From: Chloroflexota bacterium
GTDB lineage: Bacteria > Chloroflexota > Anaerolineae > Anaerolineales > Villigracilaceae
Assembly: GCA_016235445.1 (NCBI GenBank)
Contig: JACRLB010000052.1
Location: 1-64,000 of the forward strand
Direction: 5' to 3'
DNA: 64,000 nucleotides
In this document: positions 39,344 through 48,972 of the stretch, piece by piece
Position numbering within the stretch: position 1 is the stretch's first letter
Layout of the letters: each line of letters begins with the position of its first letter
The notes under the pieces: model-generated
The model's input: the letters and a program-made list of their open reading frames with translations, nothing else
Told to the model about the DNA's origin: nothing
Databases searched by the model: none
Position numbers and translations under genes: made by a program

Positions 39344-42300
39344 ATGGGAAAGTTTCTAAACAGGTTGTTTGCCAGTGTCATTATATTTATGATGATCCTA
39401 GCTCTGATACCCGCACAGTTTGTAAGCGCGGCAACATCAGAGCTGTTTTTTTCCGAGATCATTGAAGGGACAGGCAACAATAAAGCCATTGAAATCTACA
39501 ACGGCACTGGTGCGGCCGTTAACCTGGCAACGGGCGGCTATAACATCCAGATGCATTTCAACGGAAGCCCTGTTGCTGGTTTGACCATCAACCTGACAGG
39601 AACAGTGGCAGATGGTGATGTATTTGTAGTGGCCCAATCAACAGCCAACGCAACCATCCTTGCTCAGGCTGACCAGCTCAACGGCTCAGGCTGGTTCAAT
39701 GGAGATGACGCTGTCCTGCTTCGCAAAGGCACGGACGTTATTGATGTTATCGGCCAAGCCGGCTTTGACCCAGGTACAGAATGGGGAACATTGCTCACAA
39801 GCACAGCAGACAACACGCTGACTCGAAAGAGTTCGATCTGTGCCGGGGATGTAGACGGCTCAAACGTCTTTGACCCTTCCATTGAATGGGATGGTTTCGC
39901 AACCGACACATTCAGCGGGCTGGGCATTCATGTGGCCGACTGCGGTGTGGTTGAGCCAAAACTCAATGAGTTCTCTGCCAGCACAACAGGCGCAGACGTT
40001 GAATATGTGGAAGTGTTTGGCGCTCCGAATAAGGATTACTCTGCATATAAAATTCTTGAGATCGAAGGCGATACTGCCGCCGCATCTGGCGTTGTGGATG
40101 AAGTCATTGCTGTAGGGACAACCGATGCCAATGGCTTATGGCTGGGCAATTTACCGGCGAACACGCTGGAAAATGGGACGCTTTCCCTTCTGCTCGTTAA
40201 GAATTTCACAGGCGCTCTTACCAATGACCTCGATACGAACAATGATGGCGTTTTTGATGTCACCCCCTGGGATGCACTCATTGATTCAGTCGCTGTGAAC
40301 GATGGCGGCGCAGGCGACATAACCTACGGCATCCCAACACTTGGAGTAAGTTATGACGGCCTAAGTTTCGCCCCCGGCGGCGCATCGCGAATCCCGGATG
40401 GATTCGATACAGAATCCGCCGCCAACTGGGTCCGCAATGACTTTGACTTGGCTGGCATCACCGGCTTTACCGGCACCCCAATCGTGGGCGAAGCGTTCAA
40501 CACACCCGGCGCTTTGAATGCAGTGTTCATTCCTCCCCCTGAAATGTGCGGTGACTCTGGCCTTACCTTAATTCACGATATTCAAGGCAATGGACTCGCC
40601 TCCCCCATTGTTGGCGCTGAAGTTGCCATTGAAGCCATTGTGGTTGGTGATTTCCAAAACAACACATCCATGGACAACGGCAACCTAAACGGATTCTATG
40701 TTCAGGAGGAAGACGCTGAAGCAGATGCTGATCCGTCCACCTCTGAAGGTATCTTCGTTTTCGCCCCAAGCAGTGATGATGTGAGCGTAGGCGACAAAGT
40801 CCGTGTGCGCGGAAATGTCACTGAATTCAACGGTCTGACAGAGATCGGCGGTGTAACCCTGCTATTACAGTGTTCAACCGCTAACGCACTCCCCGCTTCC
40901 GCTTCTGTAAATCTGCCTGTTGCTTCTGTCAATGACTTTGAAGCCTTTGAAGGCATGGCAGTCACAATGCCGCAGGCTCTCGTGATTTCGGAATACTTCA
41001 ACTTCGACCGCTTCGGCGAAATCGTGCTGACCTCTGAACGTCACCTCACCCCAACTGCGGAATTCGAACCCGGGCCGGACGCAATCCAAGCCGCGCAAAA
41101 CTTCCTGCTTGACCGCATCACACTTGACGATGGGCGGTCTGCTCAAAACCCGAACCCAGCCATCCACCCGAATGGAAGCGTGTTCGATCTGAATAATCTC
41201 TTCCGCGGCGGTGATACCGTTCAAAATGTGACCGGCGTAATGGATTTCTCATTCGGACTGTACCGCATCCAACCCACACAAGGCGCGGACTATACTTCCC
41301 TCAATGCGCGCACAACCCAACCGGATGATGTCGGCGGCAATATCAAAGTTGCATCTTTCAATGTACTCAATTACTTCACAACGATTGACACAGGCGCCCT
41401 CATCTGCGGCCCGTCAGCCAATCAGGAATGCCGCGGCGCAGACAACGCCACAGAACTCGCACGCCAGCGCGCCAAGATCGTCTCTGCGCTGAGCGCGATC
41501 AACGCGGATGTTGTCGGGTTGTTCGAGATCGAAAATAACGTCACCGATGTCGCCACCGCAGATCTGGTCAGCGGACTCAACGACATCTTCGGAGCAGGAA
41601 CATACGATTACATCGCCACCGGCGCAATCGGCACAGATGCGATCCGCCTTGCGATCATTTACAAGACCGCATCCGTATCGCCTGTCGGTTCATTTGCAGT
41701 GCTCAACTCCACAGTCGACCCCCGCTTTATTGATACAAAAAATCGCCCATCCCTGGCGCAGTCATTCTTTGACACCAACACCGGCGGAATTTTCACCGTT
41801 GCCATCAATCACCTCAAATCCAAGGGGTCGGATTGTAATGATGTGGCCGACCCCGATCTTGGTGACGGCGCCGGCAACTGCAACCTGACTCGTAAAGCCG
41901 CCGCATCCGCCCTCGTCGATTGGCTGGCAACTGACCCGACCGCCAGCGGCGACACTGACTACTTGATCATCGGCGATTTGAATTCCTATGACAAAGAAGA
42001 CCCCATTGACGCAATCCAGGCCGGTCCCGACGATGTACTCGGCACTTCAGACGACTACACCGACATGGTCTTCCAATTCCAGGGCGAGGATGCCTACTCT
42101 TATGTCTTCGATGGACAAACAGGTTACCTCGATCATGCACTAGCCAGCGCTGGTCTGGCAGGCCAGATCACAGGTGTCACAGACTGGCACATCAACTCTG
42201 ACGAACCTGATCTGATCGACTACGACACATCCTTCAAGCAAGCCGCACAGGATGCGATCTACGCACCAGACGCCTATCGTTCATCCGACCATGATCCAGT

Positions 42301-42796
42301 AATCATCGGCCTTGATCTGGAAATTTCACCGAGACCTGCCAAGCAATATGTTCTTGACAGCATGACCGTCCTGCGCGCCACTGTCACGAACAAGAAAGAC
42401 GCCCAAAGACTCGATGAAGCCATCAAGAAATTAACCCGCTCTCTCGACCCTGCGCTATGGGTTGATGACAACCATGTTGATTCGAATCACGGGCATCAGG
42501 TCTTTGGTGACGAGAAAGACTCGGTCAGCAAACTGAATGAAATACTCAAAGATTCCAACAGCTCACTATCTCAGGACACCATCAGAAATTACATCAGCTT
42601 CATGGTCAACGCTGATCGTATGCTGGCGCAAACAGCCGTCAATGATGCCATAGCCAATTCCGGTGATCCCAAAGATATTGAAAAAGCTCAGGAAAATATT
42701 GCCGAAGGAGACGCCTTCCTAACCGCAGGCAAAACAGAATCGGCAATTGAAAGATATCGTGAAGCCTGGAAGAAAGCAATACAAGCGCTAAAGTAA
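39344..42796 (+). CDS. ExeM/NucH-family extracellular nuclease with lamin-tail domain
   Basis: A 1150-residue secreted protein. The signal peptide (about residues 1-29) ends in FVSAA. A lamin-tail domain follows (about 30-205: ELFFSEIIEGTGNNKAIEIYNGTG, DGDVFVVAQ, GWFNGDDAVLLRKG), then a second beta domain and an OB-like domain (about 405-515: VGDKVRVRGNVTEFNGLTEI). The endonuclease/exonuclease/phosphatase domain spans about 666-985 with IKVASFNVLNYF, GLFEIENN, IIGDLNSYDKEDP and the catalytic end YRSSDHDPVI. The last 150 residues are a helical tail with no obvious motif. It probably degrades extracellular DNA for phosphate or nucleotides. No sorting signal is visible. AAGGAG precedes ATG 39344. 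A strong terminator follows. Confidence 0.9.
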   Translation: MGKFLNRLFASVIIFMMILALIPAQFVSAATSELFFSEIIEGTGNNKAIEIYNGTGAAVNLATGGYNIQMHFNGSPVAGLTINLTGTVADGDVFVVAQSTANATILAQADQLNGSGWFNGDDAVLLRKGTDVIDVIGQAGFDPGTEWGTLLTSTADNTLTRKSSICAGDVDGSNVFDPSIEWDGFATDTFSGLGIHVADCGVVEPKLNEFSASTTGADVEYVEVFGAPNKDYSAYKILEIEGDTAAASGVVDEVIAVGTTDANGLWLGNLPANTLENGTLSLLLVKNFTGALTNDLDTNNDGVFDVTPWDALIDSVAVNDGGAGDITYGIPTLGVSYDGLSFAPGGASRIPDGFDTESAANWVRNDFDLAGITGFTGTPIVGEAFNTPGALNAVFIPPPEMCGDSGLTLIHDIQGNGLASPIVGAEVAIEAIVVGDFQNNTSMDNGNLNGFYVQEEDAEADADPSTSEGIFVFAPSSDDVSVGDKVRVRGNVTEFNGLTEIGGVTLLLQCSTANALPASASVNLPVASVNDFEAFEGMAVTMPQALVISEYFNFDRFGEIVLTSERHLTPTAEFEPGPDAIQAAQNFLLDRITLDDGRSAQNPNPAIHPNGSVFDLNNLFRGGDTVQNVTGVMDFSFGLYRIQPTQGADYTSLNARTTQPDDVGGNIKVASFNVLNYFTTIDTGALICGPSANQECRGADNATELARQRAKIVSALSAINADVVGLFEIENNVTDVATADLVSGLNDIFGAGTYDYIATGAIGTDAIRLAIIYKTASVSPVGSFAVLNSTVDPRFIDTKNRPSLAQSFFDTNTGGIFTVAINHLKSKGSDCNDVADPDLGDGAGNCNLTRKAAASALVDWLATDPTASGDTDYLIIGDLNSYDKEDPIDAIQAGPDDVLGTSDDYTDMVFQFQGEDAYSYVFDGQTGYLDHALASAGLAGQITGVTDWHINSDEPDLIDYDTSFKQAAQDAIYAPDAYRSSDHDPVIIGLDLEISPRPAKQYVLDSMTVLRATVTNKKDAQRLDEAIKKLTRSLDPALWVDDNHVDSNHGHQVFGDEKDSVSKLNEILKDSNSSLSQDTIRNYISFMVNADRMLAQTAVNDAIANSGDPKDIEKAQENIAEGDAFLTAGKTESAIERYREAWKKAIQALK

Positions 42797-42809
42797 AGCA
42801 ACACTCAAC

Positions 42810-42845
42810 AAAAGAGACCTGCCCATTTTTGGCAGGTCTCTTTTT
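42810..42845 (+). terminator. Terminator of the nuclease gene
   Basis: AAAAGAGACCTGCC (42810-42823) and GGCAGGTCTCTTTT (42831-42844) form a perfect stem with loop CATTTTT and a T-run. The comM promoter begins 6 bases later. Confidence 0.92.
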
Positions 42846-42850
42846 ACAAT

Positions 42851-42879
42851 TTGACATTTCCTCCCCCCTCGTCTACACT
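42851..42879 (+). promoter_or_regulatory. Consensus promoter giving a leaderless comM message
   Basis: TTGACA (42851-42856), a 17-base spacer, and TACACT (42874-42879). Six bases separate the -10 box from the ATG at 42886, so transcription should start at or next to the start codon. No SD is possible. Confidence 0.75.
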
Positions 42880-42885
42880 TCACCC

Positions 42886-44412
42886 ATGCTCTCCCGCGTA
42901 TATTCCTGTGCCGTAGTGGGGCTTGAAGGCGTAATCGTCGAAGTGGAAGTGGATTACACCAACGGTCTCCCCGCCGTCATCATTGTTGGCCTGCCCGATG
43001 CCGCCGTGCAGGAAAGCCGCGAACGCGTGCAAACCGCCGTCAAAAACGCGGGCTTGCATTTCCCCCGTCATCGCATCGTCGTCAATTTATCACCCGCCGC
43101 CATTCGCAAAGAAGGCCCCGCCTACGATCTCCCCATCGCGCTCGGCGTTGTCATCCTCGCAGGTTTTCTTCCACAAGAAGTTATCGAAGGAGCATTGGTC
43201 GTCGGCGAGCTTTCATTGGATGGAGTTGTACGTCACACACGCGGCTTATTGCCAATGGCCGCCACCGCGCGAGCCAATGGATTCAAGCGGATGTTCGTCC
43301 CCGAAGTGGATGCGCCCGAAGCGGCCCTGATCCCAAACCTGGAAGTGTACCCCGTCAAATCGCTTGCGCATCTCTACGACCATTTGGCTGGTCGGCGTCT
43401 CATCGAGCCTTATCTCCCCTCCAGCAGTGACCTTCTCGAACCGCTCTTCCTCCCAACAGACTTCTCCGAAATCAAAGGACAAGATCACGTCAAACGCTCC
43501 CTCGAAGTCGCCGCCGCAGGTGGGCACAACGTACTGATGATGGGAAGCCCAGGTGCAGGCAAAACGCTTTTAGCCCGCGCCCTGCCTGGCATCCTGCCCG
43601 AAATGAGCATCGAAGAATCATTGGATGTCACCCGCATCTACTCCGTCGCAGACCAACTCCCCGCAGGCACACCGTTAATTCGTCATCGTCCATTCCGTTC
43701 ACCACATCACACCATCAGCCACGCGGGACTCGTCGGCGGCGGAAATATTCCCAAGCCCGGGGAAATCTCCCTCGCCCATCGCGGCGTGCTCTTCCTTGAT
43801 GAATTCCCCGAATTCGGCACACGCGTCCTCGAAGTCATGCGTCAGCCCATGGAAGATAAAGTCGTCACCATCAGCCGCGCCAAAGGCTCGCTCACTTTTT
43901 CAGCCAACTTCCAGCTCATCGCCGCCATGAATCCCTGTCCCTGCGGCTATCACGGCGATTCTCTCAAACCCTGCACCTGCGCCCCGGTCATTGTCACCAA
44001 ATATCAAAAACGAATTTCTGGTCCACTGCTCGACCGCATCGATATTCACATCGAAGTGCCCAGGGTGGATTACGAAAAACTCAGCAGTGACCGAGTCGGC
44101 GAAACAAGCGAGTCTATTCGCCAGCGCGTGCAAGCCGCAAGAGATATTCAGAATCAACGCTTCAGCGATTCAGCCGACATTGTCTGCAACGCGGACATGC
44201 GCATCGGGGAGGTAAGGCAATTTTGCAGTCTCCAGCCCGAAGGTCAGAGCTTGATGCGGGCGGCCATGAGTCAGCTAAATCTTTCGGCACGTGCCTATCA
44301 TCGCATTTTGAAGTTATCCCGCACTATCGCGGACTTGGCCAGGAGCGAAGAAATCCAATCCCCACATTTGGCAGAAGCACTGCAATATCGTCCGAAGATT
44401 ATGATGGGGTGA
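42886..44412 (+). CDS. comM: YifB/ComM Mg-chelatase-like AAA+ ATPase
   Basis: A 508-residue protein. The N-terminal Lon-like fold starts MLSRVYSCAVVGLEGVIVEV and has GLPAVIIVGLPDAAVQESRERV. Walker A GSPGAGKTLLARALPG is near residue 218; Walker B is GVLFLDEFPEF; a zinc-binding loop CPCGYHGDSLKPCTC is near residue 346. ComM is a hexameric helicase that helps branch migration during natural transformation in several bacteria, although many holders are not known to be competent. ATG 42886 is chosen because the longer frame begins inside the upstream terminator and because the promoter at 42851-42879 places the start site here. A perfect terminator follows. Confidence 0.93.
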   Translation: MLSRVYSCAVVGLEGVIVEVEVDYTNGLPAVIIVGLPDAAVQESRERVQTAVKNAGLHFPRHRIVVNLSPAAIRKEGPAYDLPIALGVVILAGFLPQEVIEGALVVGELSLDGVVRHTRGLLPMAATARANGFKRMFVPEVDAPEAALIPNLEVYPVKSLAHLYDHLAGRRLIEPYLPSSSDLLEPLFLPTDFSEIKGQDHVKRSLEVAAAGGHNVLMMGSPGAGKTLLARALPGILPEMSIEESLDVTRIYSVADQLPAGTPLIRHRPFRSPHHTISHAGLVGGGNIPKPGEISLAHRGVLFLDEFPEFGTRVLEVMRQPMEDKVVTISRAKGSLTFSANFQLIAAMNPCPCGYHGDSLKPCTCAPVIVTKYQKRISGPLLDRIDIHIEVPRVDYEKLSSDRVGETSESIRQRVQAARDIQNQRFSDSADIVCNADMRIGEVRQFCSLQPEGQSLMRAAMSQLNLSARAYHRILKLSRTIADLARSEEIQSPHLAEALQYRPKIMMG

Positions 44413-44432
44413 AAGATAGCGATGGTACATTT

Positions 44433-44474
44433 AACAAATATCCCGCAGGCAAAACCTGCGGGATATTTGTTTTG
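44433..44474 (+). terminator. Terminator of comM
   Basis: AACAAATATCCCGCAGG (44433-44449) pairs perfectly with CCTGCGGGATATTTGTT (44455-44471), followed by TTG. The A-run on the left makes it likely to work in both directions. Confidence 0.9.
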
Positions 44475-44546
44475 AAACAGCAATTTATTTTGCAAAACTG
44501 GCAATCACAATTCAGACATCCTGACTTATAATTTCGGTCATCACCC

Positions 44547-47500
44547 ATGACAACATTTAAAAATACTTCAGGTCAACGCAAGACAATTGCCGTACTCGGG
44601 GCGCAGTTAAGCCGCGTGTGGGGAGCCGAATTTATGGCAGGCGTGCTCGATTCTGCCAAGGCCCAGGATGTGAACGTTGTTTATTTTGCAGGCGGCAAGC
44701 CCATTGCCATTGGGGCGCCGGCCCATGAAGGGCGTTCCTACGGCTTGTACGACCTGATCAAACCCGACAAATTCGACGGCATTCTGCTTTCTGCCGATAT
44801 GGGCCATGGGCCTTCCGCCGGGGATATCAAAAATTTCTGCCTTTCCTTTGCGCCCACGCCCATCGTATCCTTTGCGGTTCCGGCGGAGGGGGTTACTTCG
44901 TTCATGGCGGATAACGAAGGCGGGATGCGCGCAGTAATCCGTCACTTGATCGAAGAGCACGGGTTCAAGCGGATCGCTTTCATACGCGGCATCCCCGGCC
45001 AGCCGGAAGCAGACCAGCGCTTTCACGCCTATCAAGAGGAATTAAAAGCCCACAACATCCGCTTCGATGAAAACCTTATTCTGGAGGGAGATTACACCCC
45101 CGAAAGCGGACGCGCCGCCGCCCGCACCCTGCTGGATGAACGCGGCGTGCAGGCGCAGGCCATTGCCGCCTCCAATGACCGCATGGCCTTCGGCGTATTG
45201 GAGATATTACAACAACGCGGCATTCGCGTGCCAGACACCATCGCATTGACCGGGTTCGACGATGTCAGCGATTCCCAGTCGATGGGCGTGCCCTTGACGA
45301 CCATTCACCAGTCCTTCTATGAAGCCGGCAAACAGACCTTCCATGCCCTGTTCAAACGCATGAATGGGGAACAAGTGGCGGATATGAACATCCTTCCTTC
45401 GCACATGGTAGTGCGCTGGTCCTGCGGATGTTTACCGGAAAGCATCAAGAGCGCCGTGGTACTGCCCAAAGAGGTGGCTCATACCGGCAGGCTGGAAAAC
45501 AAACGCGAAGCCGCCATCCGCGCCTTGTTTGCCGCCGCAGGCATTTCAGAGAACGACCCGGCAAGACCCCTGTTCGCGGATGTATTTGGGAACGCGTGGA
45601 ATGTTTTTCTCGCCAGCCTGCGCGAAACGGATTCAAGCAATGCCTTCATGAAAATGGTGCAAGCCATGGTGGAGGTTCTGCAAAGAAATGGATACGATTC
45701 CACCATCTGGAACAATGTGTTATCCACTTTTAGAAAGTATGCGCTGGGCGGCATTACCAGCATCACCCTCCGCTTGCAGGCTGAAAACCTTTTCCAGCAG
45801 GCGCGTATGTTGGTGGGAGAATTATCCCAACGAGCGCAGGCCTACCGCCGGATGCAGTTCGAACAAAAAGAGGAAGCGCTCAGCAACTTTAGTTTTTCCA
45901 TGGCGCCCGCCATGACCCTCGAAGGGATTGGCGAGGCCATTTCAAAACACTTCCCCCTGCTGGGGCTTCAACGCTGGTACGTCATGTTCTACAGCGATGT
46001 CAGCGCGCCAGGCTCCATCTCATCCCCGCCGCCGGAAAGCTACCGCCTCCTCCTGCAATATGACCAGAGCAAATTCCAAATTCCAAAGGAAAAAACCACG
46101 CTTGGCACTGGGCGTCTGGCTCCACGCGGAAAAACCCCCCATGACTATCGCTACGATGCAGTGGTCATGCCGCTGGCGCTTGCCAGCAACCGCTTTGGGT
46201 TTATGTGGGTCGAAATGGGGCCGAATGACTGGGATATCTATGTCCGCTTGAAGAACCTGCTCTCGAGCGCATTATTACGCACCATGCTCGTGCAACAGCG
46301 CGAACAGGCACAAAGGGAAGTGGAACGCCTGCTCGGCGAGGCGCGTGAGCGGGCTGTGGAACTTGCCCGCGCGCGGGATGTGGCCGAAAAAGCCGCAGCG
46401 CAAAACGCAAAGCTCTTTGAGTCCGAGCAGGATCGGCGTCGGGCCGCCGAAGCGCTGGCACGTTCATCCCGCCAGTTATCTTCGTTGACCACCATCGAAA
46501 AACTACCCCAGCAAATTCTCGAACAGCTAAAACAGGTTCTGCCCTTTGACCGCGCCATTTTATTCATGGAAGATGTCAACGGCGTTCCAAGCATCCGCTC
46601 TCATTATGGAATGCCCCAAAATATCGAGCATGAAGAATTCCGCCTGAAAACCGGTGACCTGGATTTTTACAAAACAGTAGTGCGGAAGGGAGAAACCCTT
46701 CTGATAAAAGACACAAAAAAATTGGAAGGCTGGAGCCAGCCTGAATGGCTGCCGTATGACCGCTCGTGGCTGGGCGTGCCGCTTCACTTAAAAGACAACG
46801 TGGTCGGCCTGCTTGCATTGGGGCGCGCCAAACACTCCTTCAACGAAGATGACAGCCTGCTCGTAACCACCTTCGCCATGCAAGCCACCGTTGCGCTCGA
46901 AAACGCACGCCTGTACGACGAAGTGACAGGCATCAGCCAGATCATGGAACGCATGGTCGCCCAGCGCGTGGAAGAATTAAACAAAGCCTACAACACGCTT
47001 TCACAGCACGACAAAAACAAATCATCCTTCATTCAAGTGGCCGCGCACGAACTGCGCACACCGCTGACCGTCATCAAAGGCTATCTTGGAATGCTAAAAG
47101 GCGACGCGCTGATCCTGAACAACCCCACCCTCTCGCAAGCCATCGAAGGCGTTTTGCAGGGCACGAACCGCCTGCACCAGATCGTCACCAGCATGTTGGA
47201 TGTAGCCCGCCTGGACAGCCAGGTCATCAACCCGCACATCGAAGCGGTCAGCCTCAGTTTGATTCTGAGACTCATCCACAAAGATTATGTGGACGATCTC
47301 GCGCTTCGCAACCTGACCTTTGGCATGGACCAGGCCATCAAAGATATTCCCCCGCTGATGGCAGACCCGGAACTCCTCAAAAAGGCGCTCGACCACGTGA
47401 TCGTCAACGCCATCAAATTCACCCCAGATGGCGGCTCGATTACCGTCTCTGCCAAAGTGGTGGAAGACCCCCGCCAGGGAAACATGGCCGAGATATGCGT

Positions 47501-47756
47501 GAAAGACACCGGCATCGGCATTGACGCAGAACATCACAAGATCATCTTTGAAAAGTTATATCAATTGGGAAAAGTGGAACTGCATTCCTCCAGCCGCACG
47601 AATTACAAAGGCGGCGGCGCCGGGCTGGGGCTGGCAATTTCAGCGGGAATCGTAAAAGCTTTTCAAGGAAGCATTTGGGTGGAAAGCGAAGGCCACGATG
47701 AAATGAAATTTACAGGCAGCGCCTTTTTCATCCGCCTGCCGCTTGCAAAGGGATAA
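44547..47756 (+). CDS. Histidine kinase with LacI-type sugar-binding sensor and GAF domain
   Basis: A 1069-residue protein without signal peptide or membrane segments. Residues about 12-300 are a LacI/PurR-type periplasmic-binding fold (TIAVLGAQLSRVWGAEFMAGVLDSAK, GGMRAVIRHLIEEHGFKRIAFIRG, AIAASNDRMAFGVLEILQQRGIRVPDTIALTGFDD) but lack the LacI DNA-binding headpiece. A helical middle region follows. A GAF domain lies at about 650-790 (EKLPQQILEQLKQVLPFDRAILF ... TFAMQATVALENARLYDEV). The HisKA motif AAHELRTPLTV has His834; the ATPase ends with GGGAGLGLAIS. There is no receiver or HPt domain. A TATAAT box at 44527-44532 lies 14 bases before the ATG and no SD is visible, so the message is nearly leaderless. 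Inference: a cytoplasmic sugar- or metabolite-responsive kinase. Confidence 0.88.
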   Translation: MTTFKNTSGQRKTIAVLGAQLSRVWGAEFMAGVLDSAKAQDVNVVYFAGGKPIAIGAPAHEGRSYGLYDLIKPDKFDGILLSADMGHGPSAGDIKNFCLSFAPTPIVSFAVPAEGVTSFMADNEGGMRAVIRHLIEEHGFKRIAFIRGIPGQPEADQRFHAYQEELKAHNIRFDENLILEGDYTPESGRAAARTLLDERGVQAQAIAASNDRMAFGVLEILQQRGIRVPDTIALTGFDDVSDSQSMGVPLTTIHQSFYEAGKQTFHALFKRMNGEQVADMNILPSHMVVRWSCGCLPESIKSAVVLPKEVAHTGRLENKREAAIRALFAAAGISENDPARPLFADVFGNAWNVFLASLRETDSSNAFMKMVQAMVEVLQRNGYDSTIWNNVLSTFRKYALGGITSITLRLQAENLFQQARMLVGELSQRAQAYRRMQFEQKEEALSNFSFSMAPAMTLEGIGEAISKHFPLLGLQRWYVMFYSDVSAPGSISSPPPESYRLLLQYDQSKFQIPKEKTTLGTGRLAPRGKTPHDYRYDAVVMPLALASNRFGFMWVEMGPNDWDIYVRLKNLLSSALLRTMLVQQREQAQREVERLLGEARERAVELARARDVAEKAAAQNAKLFESEQDRRRAAEALARSSRQLSSLTTIEKLPQQILEQLKQVLPFDRAILFMEDVNGVPSIRSHYGMPQNIEHEEFRLKTGDLDFYKTVVRKGETLLIKDTKKLEGWSQPEWLPYDRSWLGVPLHLKDNVVGLLALGRAKHSFNEDDSLLVTTFAMQATVALENARLYDEVTGISQIMERMVAQRVEELNKAYNTLSQHDKNKSSFIQVAAHELRTPLTVIKGYLGMLKGDALILNNPTLSQAIEGVLQGTNRLHQIVTSMLDVARLDSQVINPHIEAVSLSLILRLIHKDYVDDLALRNLTFGMDQAIKDIPPLMADPELLKKALDHVIVNAIKFTPDGGSITVSAKVVEDPRQGNMAEICVKDTGIGIDAEHHKIIFEKLYQLGKVELHSSSRTNYKGGGAGLGLAISAGIVKAFQGSIWVESEGHDEMKFTGSAFFIRLPLAKG

Positions 47757-47763
47757 TTCTCCG

Positions 47764-47919
47764 GTGCATACAAAGGTTGTCTGGGGAGACAGATTGAATG
47801 CTGTGCGGTGAACCCCTCACCCTGCCCTCTCCCATCGGGAGAGGGGGGAGTCGAAAGGGTGAAAAGTCTTCATAATTGGGGTGAGGGAAAAGGGGAATGC
47901 TGACAACCTTTACATGCAC
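47764..47919. repeat. MITE-like element family C, copy 1
   Basis: Ends GTGCATACAAAGGTTGTC and GACAACCTTTACATGCAC are inverted with two mismatches. The interior carries CCCCTCACCCTGCCCTCTCC and GGTGAAAAGTCTTCATA. A copy at 60295-60476 shares all of these. Confidence 0.82.
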
Positions 47920-47920
47920 A

Positions 47921-47967
47921 CCCAAAAACACATCCGCGAAGAATGGCTTCGCGGATGTGTTTTTGGG
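47921..47967. terminator. Perfect 20-bp-stem bidirectional terminator
   Basis: CCCAAAAACACATCCGCGAA (47921-47940) is the exact complement of the segment 47948-47967, with loop GAATGGC. It separates the convergent kinase and methyltransferase genes; T-rich tracts exist on both strands. Confidence 0.88.
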
Positions 47968-47987
47968 TGGATGCGCTGGGGGGAGAC

Positions 47988-48920
47988 CTACTTCATTTTT
48001 TCACGGAAATCGTAAATACCGTCATTGACCGCCCAGCGCGCGGCGCATTTCGGGCAGAGCAGGTGGCCCTGCTTTTCTTTCAAGCCGCCGCCCCCGCAGA
48101 CCGGGCATTTGAACAAGCCGATCACATTCAAGGGAATTTCGGTCTTTTGAGGTTCGCCATTAACCCTGGCCTTCAAAAATACGCTGGGGGTCACCTGCCA
48201 GAACGCGCCTGTCGGCTGAAAGAGACCATCCAATGCGGCGAGAAGTTTGGCAGAGACGACGCGCTTTAAAAAGCCAAGCCTAAAATGCGAAACGGTGAGC
48301 GTCTTTTCAATCGAAAAGCCGAGTTCGCCCAGCCAGTTGCGGATGGCTTTCGGGTGAAAGTCAAAATTCAATTTGACGAATTCAACGGGTTCGAGCGTGA
48401 ACGGATTCCAATCCTGCTTCCCAAGCCAGTACCGCAAAATGGATTTGAGATTCAACTTGTTTGCAAACTCAAGGATAAAGACCCCGCCCGGCTGTAAAAT
48501 ATTTTTCACCTGAGCCAAAGCCTTCGGCGCATCCGCCATGTGATGCAGGGCGCGGATCATCGTAGCAGAATCAAACAAACGGTCCAGAAAAGGGAGGCGG
48601 TAAATATCCGCAGCGACGTAGATGAACTTGTCGGAGCGTCCCAGCCTTTGCTGGGCCTGTGCCAGTTGGGTGGTCGAATAATCCAAAAGGACGATGCGCT
48701 CGAAGCCCGCATAGCGCAATGTATTGCGGCCTGCGCCTGCGCCCAGTTCGAGCATGAGTTTTCCGTTTTCCCTGGCGCCGCCCGTCAGGGCAGGTGTGGG
48801 GAGCATTCTTTTGAGGGCAATGGCTTCGGCGCGGTCTTCATATTCGCGCCCGCCCTGCTCCCAAAAGGATTGCTGGTAATCGGAGCCTTCGTAATTGCAT
48901 ACGGGGGGAGTGTTGGTCAT
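47988..48920 (-). CDS. Class I SAM-dependent methyltransferase with C-terminal zinc ribbon
   Basis: A 310-residue protein. The Rossmann motif I MLELGAGAGRNTLRYAG is near residues 56-72, motif II is IVLLDYS, and IRALHHMADAPKALAQVKNILQPGGVFILEFANK is the UbiE-like post-core region. The C-terminal 40 residues form a zinc ribbon, CPVCGGG...LLCPKCAARWAVNDGIYDF, like Trm112-type domains. The substrate is unknown. It sits directly downstream of ugd on the same strand (gap about 52 bases), which suggests a role in surface glycan or lipid modification. Confidence 0.82.
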   Translation of the reverse strand: MTNTPPVCNYEGSDYQQSFWEQGGREYEDRAEAIALKRMLPTPALTGGARENGKLMLELGAGAGRNTLRYAGFERIVLLDYSTTQLAQAQQRLGRSDKFIYVAADIYRLPFLDRLFDSATMIRALHHMADAPKALAQVKNILQPGGVFILEFANKLNLKSILRYWLGKQDWNPFTLEPVEFVKLNFDFHPKAIRNWLGELGFSIEKTLTVSHFRLGFLKRVVSAKLLAALDGLFQPTGAFWQVTPSVFLKARVNGEPQKTEIPLNVIGLFKCPVCGGGGLKEKQGHLLCPKCAARWAVNDGIYDFREKMK

Positions 48921-48972
48921 TAGTCTCTTGTCTCTTGTCGCTGTCTCTTTATCATCAGCCTCGCCTATTCAT

